DNA of 64,000 nucleotides from Sphingobacterium sp. UGAL515B_05 (GTDB lineage Bacteria > Bacteroidota > Bacteroidia > Sphingobacteriales > Sphingobacteriaceae): positions 2,480,001 to 2,544,000 of the forward strand of contig NZ_CP109907.1 in assembly GCF_033097525.1 (NCBI RefSeq). Direction: 5' to 3'. Below the pieces are notes generated by a model. That model was not told the origin of the DNA. It saw nothing but the letters and a program-made list of their open reading frames with translations, and ran no database searches. Of this stretch, positions 27,831-37,150 are shown in pieces; within the stretch, counting starts at the first letter, position 1, and each line of letters starts with the position of its first letter. Position numbers and translations under genes: made by a program.

Positions 27831-28904
27831 CTATTTAATAAACTCCAATACTTTTTCACCCATTTCCTGAGTACCTAAGATTTTTGAAGCTTCTGTGCTG
27901 CTGTTGGCAATATCACCGGTTCTCCAACCCGCTTTTAATGTTTCAGCTACAGCGTTAGTAACAGCTTTTGCTTCTTCCTGTAAACCAAAACTAATATCAA
28001 GCATCAAGGCTGCAGATAAAATCGAAGCAAGTGGATTTGCTTTGTTTTGGCCAGCGATGTCATGAGCAGAACCATGAATAGGTTCGAAGAAGCCTGTGCC
28101 ATCACCTACGGAAGCAGAAGCCAACATACCCATTGAGCCTGCGATCTGTGACGCTTCGTCTGTCAAGATATCACCAAAAAGATTGGCTGTCAATACCACA
28201 TCGAATTTCTTCGGATTTTTAACCAATTGCATGGCTGCATTATCGATAAACATGTGCTCGGTTTCAACATCTGGATATTCTTTTGCGATTTCCTGTACAA
28301 CTTCTCTCCACAGGCGGGATGTTTCCAATACATTGGCCTTATCAACAGAGCATAATCTTTTGTTACGTGTGCGTGCTGCATCATAAGCTTTACGCGCGAT
28401 ACGTTCAACCTCGTAACGGTGGTAGTTCATCAGATCTGACGCAAAGGTGTTGTCCTCATTGCGGTTTTTTTCACCAAAATACACATCACCTGTCAATTCA
28501 CGGAAGAAAAGGATATCTGTACCTTGAAGAATTTCAGGCTTTAAACTCGAAGCATCCAATAACTCGTCGAATAAAAGGATTGGACGAAGATTTGCATAAA
28601 GACCTAGTTCTTTACGGATTTTCAACAAGCCTTGTTCAGGTCTTACTTTAGCAGAAGGATCATTATCATACTTGATATGGCCAATGGCGCCGAAAAGGAT
28701 CGCATCAGAAGCTTTTGCTTTCGCTAATGTTTCATCAGGAAGAGGATTGCCCGTAGCTTCAATTGCAGTATGGCCCATGATAGCTTCATCAAAGCTGAAT
28801 TCATGACCATAATTTTCACCGATTTTTTCTAAAACTTTTTTACCCCAAGTTGTTACTTCTTGGCCGATGCCATCTCCAGGTATGATTAAAATATTTTTCT
28901 TCAT
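27831..28904 (-). CDS. leuB: 3-isopropylmalate dehydrogenase
   Basis: A 357-residue NAD-dependent decarboxylating dehydrogenase of leucine synthesis. Diagnostic segments are 'IIPGDGIGQEVT' at the N-terminus, 'LLKIRKELGLYANLRPI', 'FFRELTGDVYFGEKNR', 'HMFIDNAAMQLVKNPKKFDVVLTANLFGDILTDEASQIAGSMGMLASAS' and 'FFEPIHGSAHDIAGQNKANPLA'. It lies 41 bases upstream of leuA and about 180 bases downstream of the ABC ATPase gene. Confidence 0.97.
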   Translation of the reverse strand: MKKNILIIPGDGIGQEVTTWGKKVLEKIGENYGHEFSFDEAIMGHTAIEATGNPLPDETLAKAKASDAILFGAIGHIKYDNDPSAKVRPEQGLLKIRKELGLYANLRPILLFDELLDASSLKPEILQGTDILFFRELTGDVYFGEKNRNEDNTFASDLMNYHRYEVERIARKAYDAARTRNKRLCSVDKANVLETSRLWREVVQEIAKEYPDVETEHMFIDNAAMQLVKNPKKFDVVLTANLFGDILTDEASQIAGSMGMLASASVGDGTGFFEPIHGSAHDIAGQNKANPLASILSAALMLDISFGLQEEAKAVTNAVAETLKAGWRTGDIANSSTEASKILGTQEMGEKVLEFIK

Positions 28905-29068
28905 TGTATTTTTAGTATTGAGCTATCAGCGATATGTATATTGAAACTTTGGAAGATAGGCCTAAGCCCTATTGTAATGTCTTTATTTTTGACTTTTGAT
29001 TCCCAGTGTTTTGCCGATAGCTTGATTCTCTTTTTATTTTTTTGTTCTTGTTTTCGAATTAATTGAAG

Positions 29069-29113
29069 TTTTCCACATTTTTTATGTTGATAAAGACTCT
29101 TTTTTGTGGATAA
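29069..29113. promoter_or_regulatory. second pair of inward-facing DnaA-box-like sites
   Basis: TTTTCCACA at 29069-29077 and TGTGGATAA (TTATCCACA on the minus strand) at 29105-29113 straddle the end of the ABC ATPase gene; the second lies inside its last codons. The same two 9-mers in the same orientation occur upstream of the nrd operon. Confidence 0.25.
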
Positions 29114-30560
29114 CTTTGGATACAGCCTTTACTTCTCCTTTTTCCAACACGATTTTATGGTCAATGCACGTTGGAAGTTGTGTCTGGAAGTGCCCTACAT
29201 AAATGAGCGTTTGGCCACTTTTACTGAGGTCATCAATGACATCGTTGAAATACTGGGTCTGCTCTTTATCTAAGCCTTGACAAGGTTCGTCCAAAATCAG
29301 CAATTCTGGATGCTTCACGATCGTGCGGGCCAATAGGGCCAAACGTTGTTGGCCTAATGGTAACGACCCCAAGGTTTTGTGTTTGACCTCTTTAAGGTCA
29401 AAAAAATGGAGAATTTGCTCGAGCTTTTGCTGTTGTTCAAATCCTAATCGTTGGTATAGGCTCATGGAATCAAAAAATCCAGAAGCAATAGTCTGCCCAA
29501 CGTTGGCATTCATATCATAGTACCAATGCAATTCTGGCGATATAATACCCAAATGTTCTTTGATATCCCAAATGCTTTCTCCAGATCCTCTTTTTTTGCC
29601 AAAAAGATGGATATCATTGGCATAGGCCTGTGGATGATCGCCGTTGATTAAACTGAGCAACGTGGATTTTCCTGAACCATTATGCCCTTGTAATAACCAT
29701 TTTTCGCCGGCTTTTACTTCCCAGTCAATATTCTTTAAGACTTGTTTTTCGCCATAGGAGATATTGATCTTGTTCATTTTTACCATGATCGGAGAAGTTA
29801 CTTCAGGTACTCGTTGCAGAAAATAGGGTAGTGCCTTTCTTGTGCGGGGTAATCCTCTGGATAGCTCATTGCTATTTTGGCGAATAACAATCTTCCCATG
29901 CTGGATCTCTGCAAAACGATTGATGCAGCTTGGTTGTTCATCATCATTACTAATGAGCAACAAAGAAACGCCTTTATCTGCAAGTTGATCGAAAATCTGA
30001 TTGAGATCTTCCCGAGACTGTGCATCTAGTCCTGTATAAGGCTGGTCGATAATGAGCACCTGAGGTTGAAGCCACAGCGCTTTGATCAATTGCAGCCTCT
30101 TGTGTTCGCCACTCGAAAGTTCAATCAACTGTTGATCTTTGAAATTTTCGAATCCGAAAATGTTCAGGTAAGAACGTACGTTTTCAAAAGAAAGCTGTTC
30201 TTCTTGCGCAAAATGTTTCAACTCAGCAAAAACCGTTAATGTATCGTTTTTTGCAAATTTGTTATAGCGCTGTTGGTAATAGAAATTGCGGTCGCCTTCA
30301 AGATTGGTAAACTGAAACCAATTGGAAACGTAGTGAATTTTTGCCGGCAGTGGGCTTGTTGGATCAAGGTGGAATGTAATCTCGCCTTCATACTTCAATT
30401 GCCCGGCAATCGCTTTTGCAAGGGTGGTTTTTCCTGTACCGCTCGGACCGCCTAAGATCCATTGTTCGCCAGGAAAAATTTGCCAATTTAAGTCGTGCAG
30501 TACGGTATCTTTACCGTACTGAATGGTTAAATTGGCAATATGGACGACAGGATCTACCAT
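29082..30560 (-). CDS. double-ABC ATPase resembling ModF
   Basis: A 492-residue soluble protein with two fused ABC nucleotide-binding domains and no membrane segment. Domain 1 has Walker A '[17 protein letters not shown]' (about residues 37-53), signature '[13 protein letters not shown]' and Walker B '[12 protein letters not shown]' in which the usual catalytic Glu is Gln. Domain 2 has Walker A '[14 protein letters not shown]', a degenerate signature '[12 protein letters not shown]' and Walker B '[12 protein letters not shown]'. The arrangement matches E. coli ModF (photorepair PhrA-like) rather than ABC-F translation factors, which have a different linker. The gene overlaps leuD by 7 bases inside the leucine operon. 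Its role is unknown; no molybdate permease genes are nearby. Confidence 0.85.
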   Translation of the reverse strand: MVDPVVHIANLTIQYGKDTVLHDLNWQIFPGEQWILGGPSGTGKTTLAKAIAGQLKYEGEITFHLDPTSPLPAKIHYVSNWFQFTNLEGDRNFYYQQRYNKFAKNDTLTVFAELKHFAQEEQLSFENVRSYLNIFGFENFKDQQLIELSSGEHKRLQLIKALWLQPQVLIIDQPYTGLDAQSREDLNQIFDQLADKGVSLLLISNDDEQPSCINRFAEIQHGKIVIRQNSNELSRGLPRTRKALPYFLQRVPEVTSPIMVKMNKINISYGEKQVLKNIDWEVKAGEKWLLQGHNGSGKSTLLSLINGDHPQAYANDIHLFGKKRGSGESIWDIKEHLGIISPELHWYYDMNANVGQTIASGFFDSMSLYQRLGFEQQQKLEQILHFFDLKEVKHKTLGSLPLGQQRLALLARTIVKHPELLILDEPCQGLDKEQTQYFNDVIDDLSKSGQTLIYVGHFQTQLPTCIDHKIVLEKGEVKAVSKVIHKKESLST

Positions 30561-31144
30561 TGTCTGTTTGCTTCAAATGCTTCGATTGAATCTTTCTGGT
30601 TAAGGATAAAATCAATGTCATCATATCCATTGATCAAACATGATTTTTTGTATGGATTGATTTCAAACTCAAATTGATCACCTGTCTCTGTCAACATGAC
30701 TGTTTGTTTCTCCAGATCGACGATTATTTCAGTTTTAGGATTTTGGTGCACCAATTCGAAAATTTTTGCCAAAAACTCTTCGGGTACCTGAATTGGTAAT
30801 ACACCATTGTTAAGAGCATTTCCTTTGAATATATCGGCAAAGAATGAGCTGATGACCACGTCAAAACCATAGTCTTGAATAGCCCATGCAGCATGCTCGC
30901 GGCTTGAACCACAACCAAAGTTTTTACCGGCAACCAATATTTTCCCTGTATAGGTCGGGTTGTTCAATACAAAGTCAGTTTTAGGCTGATTGTCTGTATC
31001 AAAACGCCAGTCGCGGAATAAATTATCACCAAAACCTTCACGCGTGGTTGCTTTTAGAAAGCGTGCGGGAATAATTTGATCGGTATCAATATTTTCGATA
31101 GGTAGAGGGACTACCTGTGACGTTAAAGTTTCAAATTTTTTCAT
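30554..31144 (-). CDS. leuD: 3-isopropylmalate dehydratase small subunit
   Basis: A 196-residue swivel-domain subunit that with LeuC isomerises 2- to 3-isopropylmalate. The N-terminus '[19 protein letters not shown]', the '[34 protein letters not shown]' block and 'NGVLPIQV' are diagnostic. It starts 11 bases after leuC and its end overlaps the ABC ATPase start by 7 bases, indicating translational coupling. Confidence 0.97.
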   Translation of the reverse strand: MKKFETLTSQVVPLPIENIDTDQIIPARFLKATTREGFGDNLFRDWRFDTDNQPKTDFVLNNPTYTGKILVAGKNFGCGSSREHAAWAIQDYGFDVVISSFFADIFKGNALNNGVLPIQVPEEFLAKIFELVHQNPKTEIIVDLEKQTVMLTETGDQFEFEINPYKKSCLINGYDDIDFILNQKDSIEAFEANRQW

Positions 31145-31154
31145 TTTTTTCTGC

Positions 31155-32552
31155 TTAGATCAACTCTCTTACATCTGTTACTTTACCTGTTACTGCCGCA
31201 GCTGCTGCTGTCAAAGGAGATACCAGCATGGTGCGGGCATTCGGTCCCTGACGCCCTTCGAAATTTCTATTTGAAGTCGAAACGCAATATTTACCAGCAG
31301 GGATTTTATCTTCGTTCATACCTAAACATGCGGAACATCCGGGTTCACGTAACTGGAATCCTGCCGCTTCAAATATTTTATCCAAGCCTTCTTCTTTAGC
31401 TTGTTTTTCTACTTGTTTTGAGCCCGGTACAATCCATACTTCCACGTCTTGTGCTTTTTGCTTGCCTTTAACGAATGAAGCTACTTCACGTAAATCTTCA
31501 ATACGGGAATTGGTACAACTTCCGATGAACACATAATCAACACGGTTGCCTAAGACTGTTGAATCATCTTTAAAGCCCATGTAATCCAATGCTTTTTGGT
31601 ACGATGGTCTTTCTGATTCCGGTTGTGCACTGGTTGCTGGAATATGCTCCGCGATACCCATACCCATGCCTGGGTTGGTACCATAAGTAATCATTGGCGC
31701 AATGTCTGCAGCATCAAAAGTCAACACTTTATCAAAAATGGCATCTTCGTCAGAATACAATGTTTTCCAGTACGCTAGGGCTTTATCCCATTCCTCACCT
31801 TTCGGTGCGAATTCACGGCCTTCTACATAGTCGAAAGTGATCTGATCCGGAGCAATTAAGCCTCCACGTGCACCCATTTCGATACTCATGTTACAAATGG
31901 TCATACGTGCTTCCATGCTTAATGAGCGGATCGCTGAACCAGCATATTCAATAAAGTAACCCGTACCACCCGCAGCAGAGATTTTGGAGATGATATATAG
32001 GATGATGTCTTTTGCCCCAACGCCTTTTTGAAGGGTACCGTTGACTTCAATTTTCATTGTTTTTGGCTTCGACTGCAATAAACATTGCGTCGCGAAGACC
32101 TGTTCAACCTGAGAGGTTCCAATACCAAAAGCAATAGCTCCAAATGCACCATGTGTTGAGGTATGACTATCGCCACAGACCATCGTTTTACCTGGTAGGG
32201 TGATCCCCAGCTCCGGACCAATAACGTGTACAATCCCTTGGTATGGATGCCCCAAACCATATAACTCAATACCAAATTCAGCACAATTTTTGGTGAGCAT
32301 ATCAACTTGATAACGGGATAGCTCTTCTTTGATCGGTAAATGTTGATTGAGGGTCGGTACGTTGTGGTCGGCAGTAGCTACCGTTTGTTTTGGACGAAAA
32401 ACTGGGATTCCTCTTTTACGCAAGCCATCGAAAGCTTGAGGTGAAGTAACTTCATGAATCAAGTGGGTATCGATATATATAATATCCGGAAAACCTTCTT
32501 CACGCTTGACGACGTGCGCATCCCAAATCTTTTCTACTAATGTTTTTGACAT
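31155..32552 (-). CDS. leuC: 3-isopropylmalate dehydratase large subunit
   Basis: A 465-residue aconitase-family [4Fe-4S] enzyme. Cluster-ligand cysteines are in '[14 protein letters not shown]' and '[15 protein letters not shown]'; '[28 protein letters not shown]' and the final '[37 protein letters not shown]' are family blocks. It precedes leuD by 11 bases. A strong GC-containing hairpin lies just upstream in the gap after ilvC. Confidence 0.97.
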   Translation of the reverse strand: MSKTLVEKIWDAHVVKREEGFPDIIYIDTHLIHEVTSPQAFDGLRKRGIPVFRPKQTVATADHNVPTLNQHLPIKEELSRYQVDMLTKNCAEFGIELYGLGHPYQGIVHVIGPELGITLPGKTMVCGDSHTSTHGAFGAIAFGIGTSQVEQVFATQCLLQSKPKTMKIEVNGTLQKGVGAKDIILYIISKISAAGGTGYFIEYAGSAIRSLSMEARMTICNMSIEMGARGGLIAPDQITFDYVEGREFAPKGEEWDKALAYWKTLYSDEDAIFDKVLTFDAADIAPMITYGTNPGMGMGIAEHIPATSAQPESERPSYQKALDYMGFKDDSTVLGNRVDYVFIGSCTNSRIEDLREVASFVKGKQKAQDVEVWIVPGSKQVEKQAKEEGLDKIFEAAGFQLREPGCSACLGMNEDKIPAGKYCVSTSNRNFEGRQGPNARTMLVSPLTAAAAAVTGKVTDVRELI

Positions 32553-32583
32553 TTTTTATTCTCTCTTATGTTATTTTTATATG

Positions 32584-32624
32584 AACCAAGGTGATATTGC
32601 AAATGTCTCAATATCACCTTGGTT
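32584..32624 (-). other. strong hairpin in the ilvC-leuC gap
   Basis: A perfect 15-bp inverted repeat (aaccaaggtgatatt 32584-32598, its complement 32610-32624) with an 11-base loop lies 32 bases before leuC on the minus strand. There is no T tract on either side. It may be a mRNA-stabilising or processing structure, or a weak terminator that partly uncouples leu from ilv expression. Confidence 0.55.
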
Positions 32625-32686
32625 TCAATATACTAAATTACGAAATATTCATGATTTTTGGAGCATGTATAATCTCGTATGAACTT

Positions 32687-34168
32687 TTAAACAGTTTTGA
32701 TCGCTTTCATTGCGGTCATCGCTTTACGCAATTTGCGACCAACGATTTCTACAGGGTGATCGCGCAAAATTTCATTGATAGCAACCAATTGTGCGTTGTC
32801 AACTGCAGCGTCTCTGCCCTCGTTGAAGTTTTTACCTACTAAGTCCGTGTCAACAGTTTTCATGAAGTCTGCTAATAACGGTTTACAAGCCTGATCGAAT
32901 AAGTAACAACCATATTCAGCTGTATCAGAAATCACACGGTTCATCTCGAACAATTTCTTACGTGCGATTGTGTTCGCGATCAATGGTGTTTCGTGCAATG
33001 ATTCATAATACGCTGACTCAGGTTTGATACCCGCTTCAACCATTGTTTCGAATGCCAATTCAACACCTGCACGGATGAATGCAACCATTAATGTATAGTT
33101 ATCGAAATATTCTTGCTCGTTGATTTTAACATCACCAGCTGGCGTTTTTTCAAATGCAGTTTCGCCCGTTTCAGCTCTCCATTTCAATAGGTTAGCATCA
33201 CCGTTTGCCCAGTCTTCCATCATCGTCTTGCTAAAGTGGCCTGACATGATATCATCTTGGTGTTTTTGGAATAAAGGACGCATGATGTCTTTCAGTTCTT
33301 CGGAGATCTCAAAAGCTTTCACTTTCGCAGGATTGCTCAAACGATCCATCATACCGCTTACACCACCATGTTTCAAGGCTTCCGTGATAACTTCTACACC
33401 ATATTGTACCAATTTGGATGCATAACCAGCCTCAATTCCTTTTTCGACCATTTTGTCAAAAGATAAGATCGATCCTGTTTGCAACAATCCACAAAGAATC
33501 GTTTGTTCACCCATCAAATCTGATTTTACCTCAGCTACGAATGAAGACTTCAATACACCAGCTTTGTGTCCACCTGTCCCTACACAGTACGCTTTTGCTT
33601 CAGCCCAGCCTTTTCCTTGTGGATCATTCTCTGGGTGAACGGCGATCAAAGTCGGAACACCAAAACCACGAAGGTATTCTGCACGAACCTCAGAACCCGG
33701 ACATTTTGGAGCAACCATGATAACCGTAATATCTTTACGGATCTGCATACCTTCTTCAACGATGTTGAAACCGTGTGAATACGATAACGTAGCGCCTTCT
33801 TTCATCAAGGGCATTACCGCATTGATTACTGAAGTGTGTTGCTTATCTGGTGTCAAGTTGATAACCACATCCGCAGTAGGGATCAATTCTTCGTAAGTGC
33901 CTACGTTAAAGTTGTTGTCCGTAGCATTTTTCCAAGAATCTCTTTTTTGTTCAATAGCCTCTTTACGTAATGCATAAGAAACGTCCAGTCCGCTATCTCT
34001 TAAGTTTAAACCTTGGTTCAAGCCTTGCGCACCACATCCTACGATTACGATTTTTTTACCTTTTAAAGCGTTTACACCATCCGTGAATTCGGTGTTGTCC
34101 ATGAATTCAGCGTGACTTAATTGTTCTAACTGCTCTCTAAGCGGTAAGGTGTTGAAATAATTTGCCAT
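32687..34168 (-). CDS. ilvC: ketol-acid reductoisomerase, class II (long form)
   Basis: A 493-residue enzyme that isomerises and reduces acetolactate or acetohydroxybutyrate with NAD(P)H. The Rossmann motif is '[23 protein letters not shown]' (about residues 34-56) and '[18 protein letters not shown]' follows, with cofactor-binding Arg and Lys. The length and the duplicated C-terminal knotted domain match the E. coli class II enzyme rather than the short form of about 330 residues. It lies between the DinB-like gene (45-base gap) and leuC. Confidence 0.96.
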   Translation of the reverse strand: MANYFNTLPLREQLEQLSHAEFMDNTEFTDGVNALKGKKIVIVGCGAQGLNQGLNLRDSGLDVSYALRKEAIEQKRDSWKNATDNNFNVGTYEELIPTADVVINLTPDKQHTSVINAVMPLMKEGATLSYSHGFNIVEEGMQIRKDITVIMVAPKCPGSEVRAEYLRGFGVPTLIAVHPENDPQGKGWAEAKAYCVGTGGHKAGVLKSSFVAEVKSDLMGEQTILCGLLQTGSILSFDKMVEKGIEAGYASKLVQYGVEVITEALKHGGVSGMMDRLSNPAKVKAFEISEELKDIMRPLFQKHQDDIMSGHFSKTMMEDWANGDANLLKWRAETGETAFEKTPAGDVKINEQEYFDNYTLMVAFIRAGVELAFETMVEAGIKPESAYYESLHETPLIANTIARKKLFEMNRVISDTAEYGCYLFDQACKPLLADFMKTVDTDLVGKNFNEGRDAAVDNAQLVAINEILRDHPVEIVGRKLRKAMTAMKAIKTV

Positions 34169-34213
34169 TGTTTTACTTTCTTTCTGTTATTGGTTGTTGA
34201 TTATTTATTTTAA

Positions 34214-34678
34214 TTATTGTACTAATCTGCGTTGAGCCATTGCGTAGCCGAAATGAACGTTATCGTGTCCTGATGTCAGGGCAATCACTTCTTCAATACT
34301 CTCCATTGGATAGCCATAGGTTGCTGTTGAAAAGGAAGTGATTTCTCCGAAAACACCATTTTCATAATCAGCTGCAATTTGCTCAATACTGCGGATTGCG
34401 ATTTCTTTCAATTCATCAACCTCTGCTTGTTCAACAAAGCGGGTTGGTTTGGTGTCTTTTTTATAATCTTCGTTATATTTTACCCAAGTCGTATCAGCTT
34501 TAATACCAGTACGGACATAGATCAAGGTCTGTGTACTGACAACAATGTGCGCAAAATTCCAGATGATATTGTTGTTAAATCCCGCTGGAATTTTGTTAAG
34601 TTGTTCAATGGAAAGGCCGTCAAGTAATTCAATGAATTTCTGACGTGACTTTAAGATAAATTTAAATGTCTCTTGCAT
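34214..34678 (-). CDS. DinB-like (DinB_2) four-helix protein
   Basis: A 154-residue protein with the DinB/YfiT-like four-helix fold signature: an N-terminal helix with 'FIELLDGLSIEQLNKIPAGFNNNIIWNFAHIVVSTQTL' and a C-terminal 'VIALTSGHDNVHFGYAMAQRRLV', giving three candidate metal-binding His residues in the family pattern. Members include bacillithiol-dependent and other metal-dependent transferases, and many have no known role. It sits inside the BCAA operon, 14 bases after ilvH and 45 before ilvC, so it should be cotranscribed. Nothing in the sequence ties it to BCAA chemistry. Confidence 0.85.
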   Translation of the reverse strand: MQETFKFILKSRQKFIELLDGLSIEQLNKIPAGFNNNIIWNFAHIVVSTQTLIYVRTGIKADTTWVKYNEDYKKDTKPTRFVEQAEVDELKEIAIRSIEQIAADYENGVFGEITSFSTATYGYPMESIEEVIALTSGHDNVHFGYAMAQRRLVQ

Positions 34679-34692
34679 AATACTATTAAAGC

Positions 34693-35283
34693 TTACATCG
34701 TAAATACGTCATCTCTTTTGTCGAGATACTCGTTTTCTACAATTTCTATCGATGGTTCCTTGGCTTCAAACTGAACCAATTTGGAATGGAAGCCCGCGCT
34801 GTCTTTAATGATGGCGATACGTGCGCCACGGACAAATTCGATCAAACCATATTTGGTCAATTCTTCTGTCAACTTATCGATCTCCTCGCGGTGACCTGCA
34901 GTTTCAAATACGATATAGTCGTTGCGGATCACAACGACGTTGGCACCATATTGACGTAGCAAACGCTCTACATATACCTTTTCATTGACAACATCGGCAG
35001 GGACCTTATATAAGGCTTGTTCTTGCCATATTACTTCATCATTGGTATTGTAGTAGGCTTTAAGAATGTCAATTTGTTTTTCTAACTGACGGCAAAGCTT
35101 ACGCAGTACATCCTCTGCCTCTGTAATGACAATGGTAAATCGATGTATTCCTTCTACTTCAGAAGGGGAAGTATTCAAGCTTTCAATATTGATTTTTCTT
35201 CTTGAAAAGATTGTTGAGATCCGACCGATAAGACCGATTGAATTCTCTGTATATAGGGTGATGGTATATTCTTGTTTTTCCAT
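34693..35283 (-). CDS. ilvH: acetolactate synthase regulatory small subunit
   Basis: A 196-residue ACT-domain protein that binds the catalytic IlvB subunit and mediates valine feedback. The N-terminal ACT domain is 'YTITLYTENSIGLIGRISTIFSRRKINIESLNTSPSE' and a second ACT-like domain follows ('VYVERLLRQYGANVVVIRNDYIVFETAGHREEIDKL'). It starts 8 bases after ilvB on the same strand. Confidence 0.96.
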   Translation of the reverse strand: MEKQEYTITLYTENSIGLIGRISTIFSRRKINIESLNTSPSEVEGIHRFTIVITEAEDVLRKLCRQLEKQIDILKAYYNTNDEVIWQEQALYKVPADVVNEKVYVERLLRQYGANVVVIRNDYIVFETAGHREEIDKLTEELTKYGLIEFVRGARIAIIKDSAGFHSKLVQFEAKEPSIEIVENEYLDKRDDVFTM

Positions 35284-35291
35284 GTTAAATT

Positions 35292-37034
35292 CTACTTTAA
35301 ACGTATCTCAGATACCGATGTTCCTTGTGCAACCATTGGAAATACATTGTTTTCCTTACCTACCATCACTTCCAATAGATATGCTCCGTCGTGATCAATC
35401 ATGGTTTTCAGGGCATTACGTAGGTCTTTACGTTCCGAAATCTTCTGACCGTCGATGTAATAGCCTTTCGCTACAGCAACAAAGTCAGGACTCGTGATAT
35501 TCACGAATGAATAACGTCTGTCGTGGAACAATTGCTGCCACTGACGTACCATGCCCAAGAATTCATTATTGAGGATCATGATTTTGACTTTTGCGCCAAA
35601 TTGCATTATCGTTCCTAGCTCCTGGATCGTCATTTGTATACCACCATCACCGATGATTGCTACGACAGTTTTCTCTGGCGCGCCATACCAGGCACCGATT
35701 GCGGCCGGAAGACCAAAGCCCATCGTTCCTAAGCCCCCTGAGGTTACATTCGATTTGCTGTTGTTGAATTTAGCATAGCGACAAGTTACCATTTGGTGTT
35801 GACCGACGTCCGTTGTAATGATCGCATCACCGCCTGTCAATTCATTCAACACATTGATGACCTCACCCATGGTCATAATATCGGTTTGTGGGTGAAGTTC
35901 ATTTTGGATGACTTCTTTGATTTCTTCTTTTTCAAGTTCACGGAATTGTGCAAGCCATGCGGAGTGATCTGTAGCGTTTACCAATTCCGTCAGCATTGGA
36001 AGTGACTCCTTACAGTCGCCCCATACAGGTACGGTTGTCTGTACGTTTTTGTCAATCTCTGCTGGGTCTATATCCAAATGGATTACTTTTGCCTGTTTGG
36101 CATATTTGTCCAAACGACCTGTTACACGGTCATCGAAACGCATACCGATGGCTATTAAAACATCACATTCATTGGTCATGACATTTGGTGCATAGTTACC
36201 ATGCATACCCAACATCCCTACGTGAAGTTTGTGATCCGTTGGAAGTGCACTTAAGCCCATGACAGTCGATGCCGAAGGAATGCCGGTTTTCTCGATAAAA
36301 GCTTTGAATTCTTCCTCTGCTTTTCCAAGAATGATGCCTTGTCCAAAAAGAACAAATGGTTTTTTTGCATTGTTGATTAACTCGGCTGCCTGCTCAACAT
36401 ATTCTTTACGAACTTGTGGTGCAGGTCTATAGCTGCGTACGTGGTTGCATTTTTCATAACCGAAGTAATCGAACAATTGCATTTGTGCATTTTTAGTGAT
36501 ATCGATCAATACCGGTCCTGGACGACCTGTGCTGGCAATATAAAATGCTTTTGCGAGTGCAGCTGGAATTTCAGTTGCGTCGGTGACTTGGTAGTTCCAT
36601 TTGGTGACCGGTGCCGTGATATTGATGACATCTGTTTCCTGAAAAGCATCTGTTCCCAAGAGTGAAGCAAAGACCTGACCTGTGACACAGACGATAGGGT
36701 TACTATCGATCATGGCATCAGCCAGTCCAGTAACTAGGTTTGTTGCTCCAGGACCACTTGTCGCAAAGACGACGCCTGTACGACCTGAAGTTCTTGCATA
36801 ACCTTGCGCCGCGTGGATTCCACCTTGTTCATGGCGCACTAAAATATGCTTCAGACGATCCGTATAATCATAAAGGGCATCATAGATCGGCATAATTGCG
36901 CCTCCAGGATAACCAAATACGGTATCAACTCCTTCGCTCAATAAGGCCTCCAATACAGCTTTCGATCCCGAAATTTGTGTCGGAGTTTGCTGCGCTGTAG
37001 CGGCCTTATTTTCTGTTATTTCCAGTGTACTCAT
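35292..37034 (-). CDS. ilvB: acetolactate synthase catalytic large subunit
   Basis: A 580-residue thiamine diphosphate enzyme forming acetolactate and acetohydroxybutyrate. The activating Glu lies in 'ILVRHEQGGIHAAQGYARTSG' (about residues 66-86), 'ATSGPGATNLVTGLADAM' follows, and the ThDP motif is 'IIGDGGIQMTIQELGTIMQFGAKVKIMILNNE' near residues 455-485. The first 30 residues are a weakly conserved extension. It precedes ilvH and follows ilvD after a 116-base gap with a 13-bp-stem hairpin. Confidence 0.97.
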   Translation of the reverse strand: MSTLEITENKAATAQQTPTQISGSKAVLEALLSEGVDTVFGYPGGAIMPIYDALYDYTDRLKHILVRHEQGGIHAAQGYARTSGRTGVVFATSGPGATNLVTGLADAMIDSNPIVCVTGQVFASLLGTDAFQETDVINITAPVTKWNYQVTDATEIPAALAKAFYIASTGRPGPVLIDITKNAQMQLFDYFGYEKCNHVRSYRPAPQVRKEYVEQAAELINNAKKPFVLFGQGIILGKAEEEFKAFIEKTGIPSASTVMGLSALPTDHKLHVGMLGMHGNYAPNVMTNECDVLIAIGMRFDDRVTGRLDKYAKQAKVIHLDIDPAEIDKNVQTTVPVWGDCKESLPMLTELVNATDHSAWLAQFRELEKEEIKEVIQNELHPQTDIMTMGEVINVLNELTGGDAIITTDVGQHQMVTCRYAKFNNSKSNVTSGGLGTMGFGLPAAIGAWYGAPEKTVVAIIGDGGIQMTIQELGTIMQFGAKVKIMILNNEFLGMVRQWQQLFHDRRYSFVNITSPDFVAVAKGYYIDGQKISERKDLRNALKTMIDHDGAYLLEVMVGKENNVFPMVAQGTSVSEIRLK

Positions 37035-37092
37035 TACGTTGATTTTTTTATTGTTGATTATTCAGTCTTTTTAGTATTTAGATATTTGATCT

Positions 37093-37138
37093 GAGACATT
37101 AAGCATCGATTGTTTAGGTCTCTATTGCTTAATGTCTC
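37093..37138 (-). other. hairpin in the ilvD-ilvB gap
   Basis: A perfect 13-bp inverted repeat (gagacattaagca 37093-37105, its complement 37126-37138) with a 20-base loop lies between ilvD and ilvB on the minus strand. It lacks a clear T tract, like the hairpin before leuC. Confidence 0.5.
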
Positions 37139-37150
37139 TGTTTTTATTTT

